A stretch of DNA of 64,000 nt from positions 558,001 through 622,000 of the forward strand of contig JAKSXM010000142.1 of NCBI GenBank assembly GCA_022575985.1, read 5' to 3'. This DNA comes from Anagrus nilaparvatae. Lineage: Eukaryota > Arthropoda > Insecta > Hymenoptera > Mymaridae. Below the pieces are notes generated by a model. The model worked only from the letters and a program-made list of their open reading frames with translations, searched no databases and was not told the origin of the DNA. The translations under genes and the position numbers were made by a program. Shown in pieces: positions 63,470-64,000 of the stretch. Numbering within the stretch: position 1 is the first letter of the stretch; every line of letters begins with the position of its first letter.

Positions 63470-64000
63470 TTTGCTTAAATTTCAATGCATTTATTTGAAT
63501 TATTCAGCAAATTTATTGAATTTTCACATTAATTTTAACTCATTAGGACCTAATTGGTCAATTGACCATGTAAAAATATATTGCTTAAAAATTCAAGCAA
63601 TTTGCTCAACTTTCAACAGCTCTCACGTGACCAATAATTAATTAAAATAAAAAAATATCTAAATTATCTTCAAATTTCATTATTTAACCATGAAATCAAA
63701 AAATTGCTAAAACTTTCAAGCAACATATTTTTACAGTGTATTTTACTCCAAATTTTTAAGAAATTCAAACGAATTTCAAGCAGAACAACCTGTTACTAAA
63801 AAAAATTATATTCAAGATACACAAAGTAGATTTTTGACAGTAAAATATTTATATTATACTGTCAGATTGCTCTGCTTGAAATTTGCTTGAGTCGTATGAT
63901 AATTCAAGCATTTGCATGAAATTTCAAGCATCTTCTTTAACACTCTAGTGATTCACCTCGAATTTTCAAGAAAATAACAAGCAGAGCAACCTGTTTGTAT
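63470..64000. repeat. TTCAAGCA-rich repeats, including MITE copy 2
   Basis: 63567-63738 is a relative of the element at 56441 (left 'catgtaaaaatatattgctt', right 'gcaacatatttttacagtgt'). From 63740 to the end the words 'aagcagaacaacctgtt' and 'aagcagagcaacctgttt' flank an inverted 'ttgctctgcttgaaatttgc' array. The block runs off the window, so its right edge is unknown. Confidence 0.6.

Noticed and set aside
1..64000. CRISPR array, prophage or bacterial defence cluster
   Set aside because: Introns, arthropod and eukaryotic core genes and MITEs show a nuclear eukaryotic locus. The tandem repeats lack regular spacers.

Overview
The window looks like nuclear DNA from an insect or other arthropod. 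It is about four-fifths A+T by eye and has spliceosomal introns with GT..AG ends. It carries a chemosensory protein gene, which is an arthropod-specific family, next to conserved eukaryotic single-copy genes. There are no bacterial operons, Shine-Dalgarno sites or CRISPR arrays. I cannot name the species or order from this sequence alone.

Genes, left to right. (1) 3799-4295, +, a two-exon chemosensory protein (CSP/OS-D). (2) 22623-13333, -, an eight-exon PLD3/PLD4-type phospholipase D family protein with a type II membrane anchor and two HKD motifs. (3) 25782-42032, +, a twelve-exon, cysteine-rich, probably secreted and GPI-anchored arthropod protein, whose first intron is about 10 kb. (4) 47279-45190, -, an eight-exon SAM50, the mitochondrial outer-membrane beta-barrel assembly protein. 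(5) 48190-50417, +, a six-exon NOP58, a box C/D snoRNP core protein. (6) 54546-52714, -, a two-exon fizzy-related/Cdh1 activator of the anaphase-promoting complex. SAM50 and NOP58 are head-to-head with 0.9 kb between start codons. PLD3-like and the cysteine-rich gene are also divergent. NOP58 and fizzy-related converge, as do the cysteine-rich gene and SAM50. The genes serve unrelated processes, so this is an ordinary gene neighbourhood and not a pathway cluster.

The rest is dominated by mobile and repeated DNA, much of it with visible target duplications. The largest is a 6.3-kb foldback transposon (16005-22296) inside intron 1 of the PLD3-like gene. It has arms over 1.3 kb, a perfect 9-bp target duplication, a second nested palindrome, and a 443-bp TTAA-flanked element inserted in one arm. 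Others are a 639-bp tRNA-headed SINE with a 17-bp target duplication (1250-1888), a piggyBac-like MITE (4531-4698), a 113-bp near-perfect hairpin with 10-bp direct flanks (6478-6590), a hAT-like MITE full of GGTCCTTA motifs (9337-9828), a roughly 312-bp tandem satellite (10480-11395), TA-flanked MITEs (11853-12094, 34305-34669, 36690-37011), and two members of a second foldback family (30076-30553 and 58241-58882), one of them with a 20-bp GC-rich perfect stem at its centre. A C/G-tract repeat recurs at least seven times.

The least explained stretch is 4.7-8.3 kb. A unit with splice-site-like ends, a possible 14-15 nt microexon and a 60-80 nt mini-intron occurs twice in tandem on the minus strand and once on the plus strand. 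It could be a decayed microexon gene, a non-coding transcript or a mobile repeat. I found no convincing new protein system. The foldback element and this repeated mini-intron unit are the best candidates for something undescribed.
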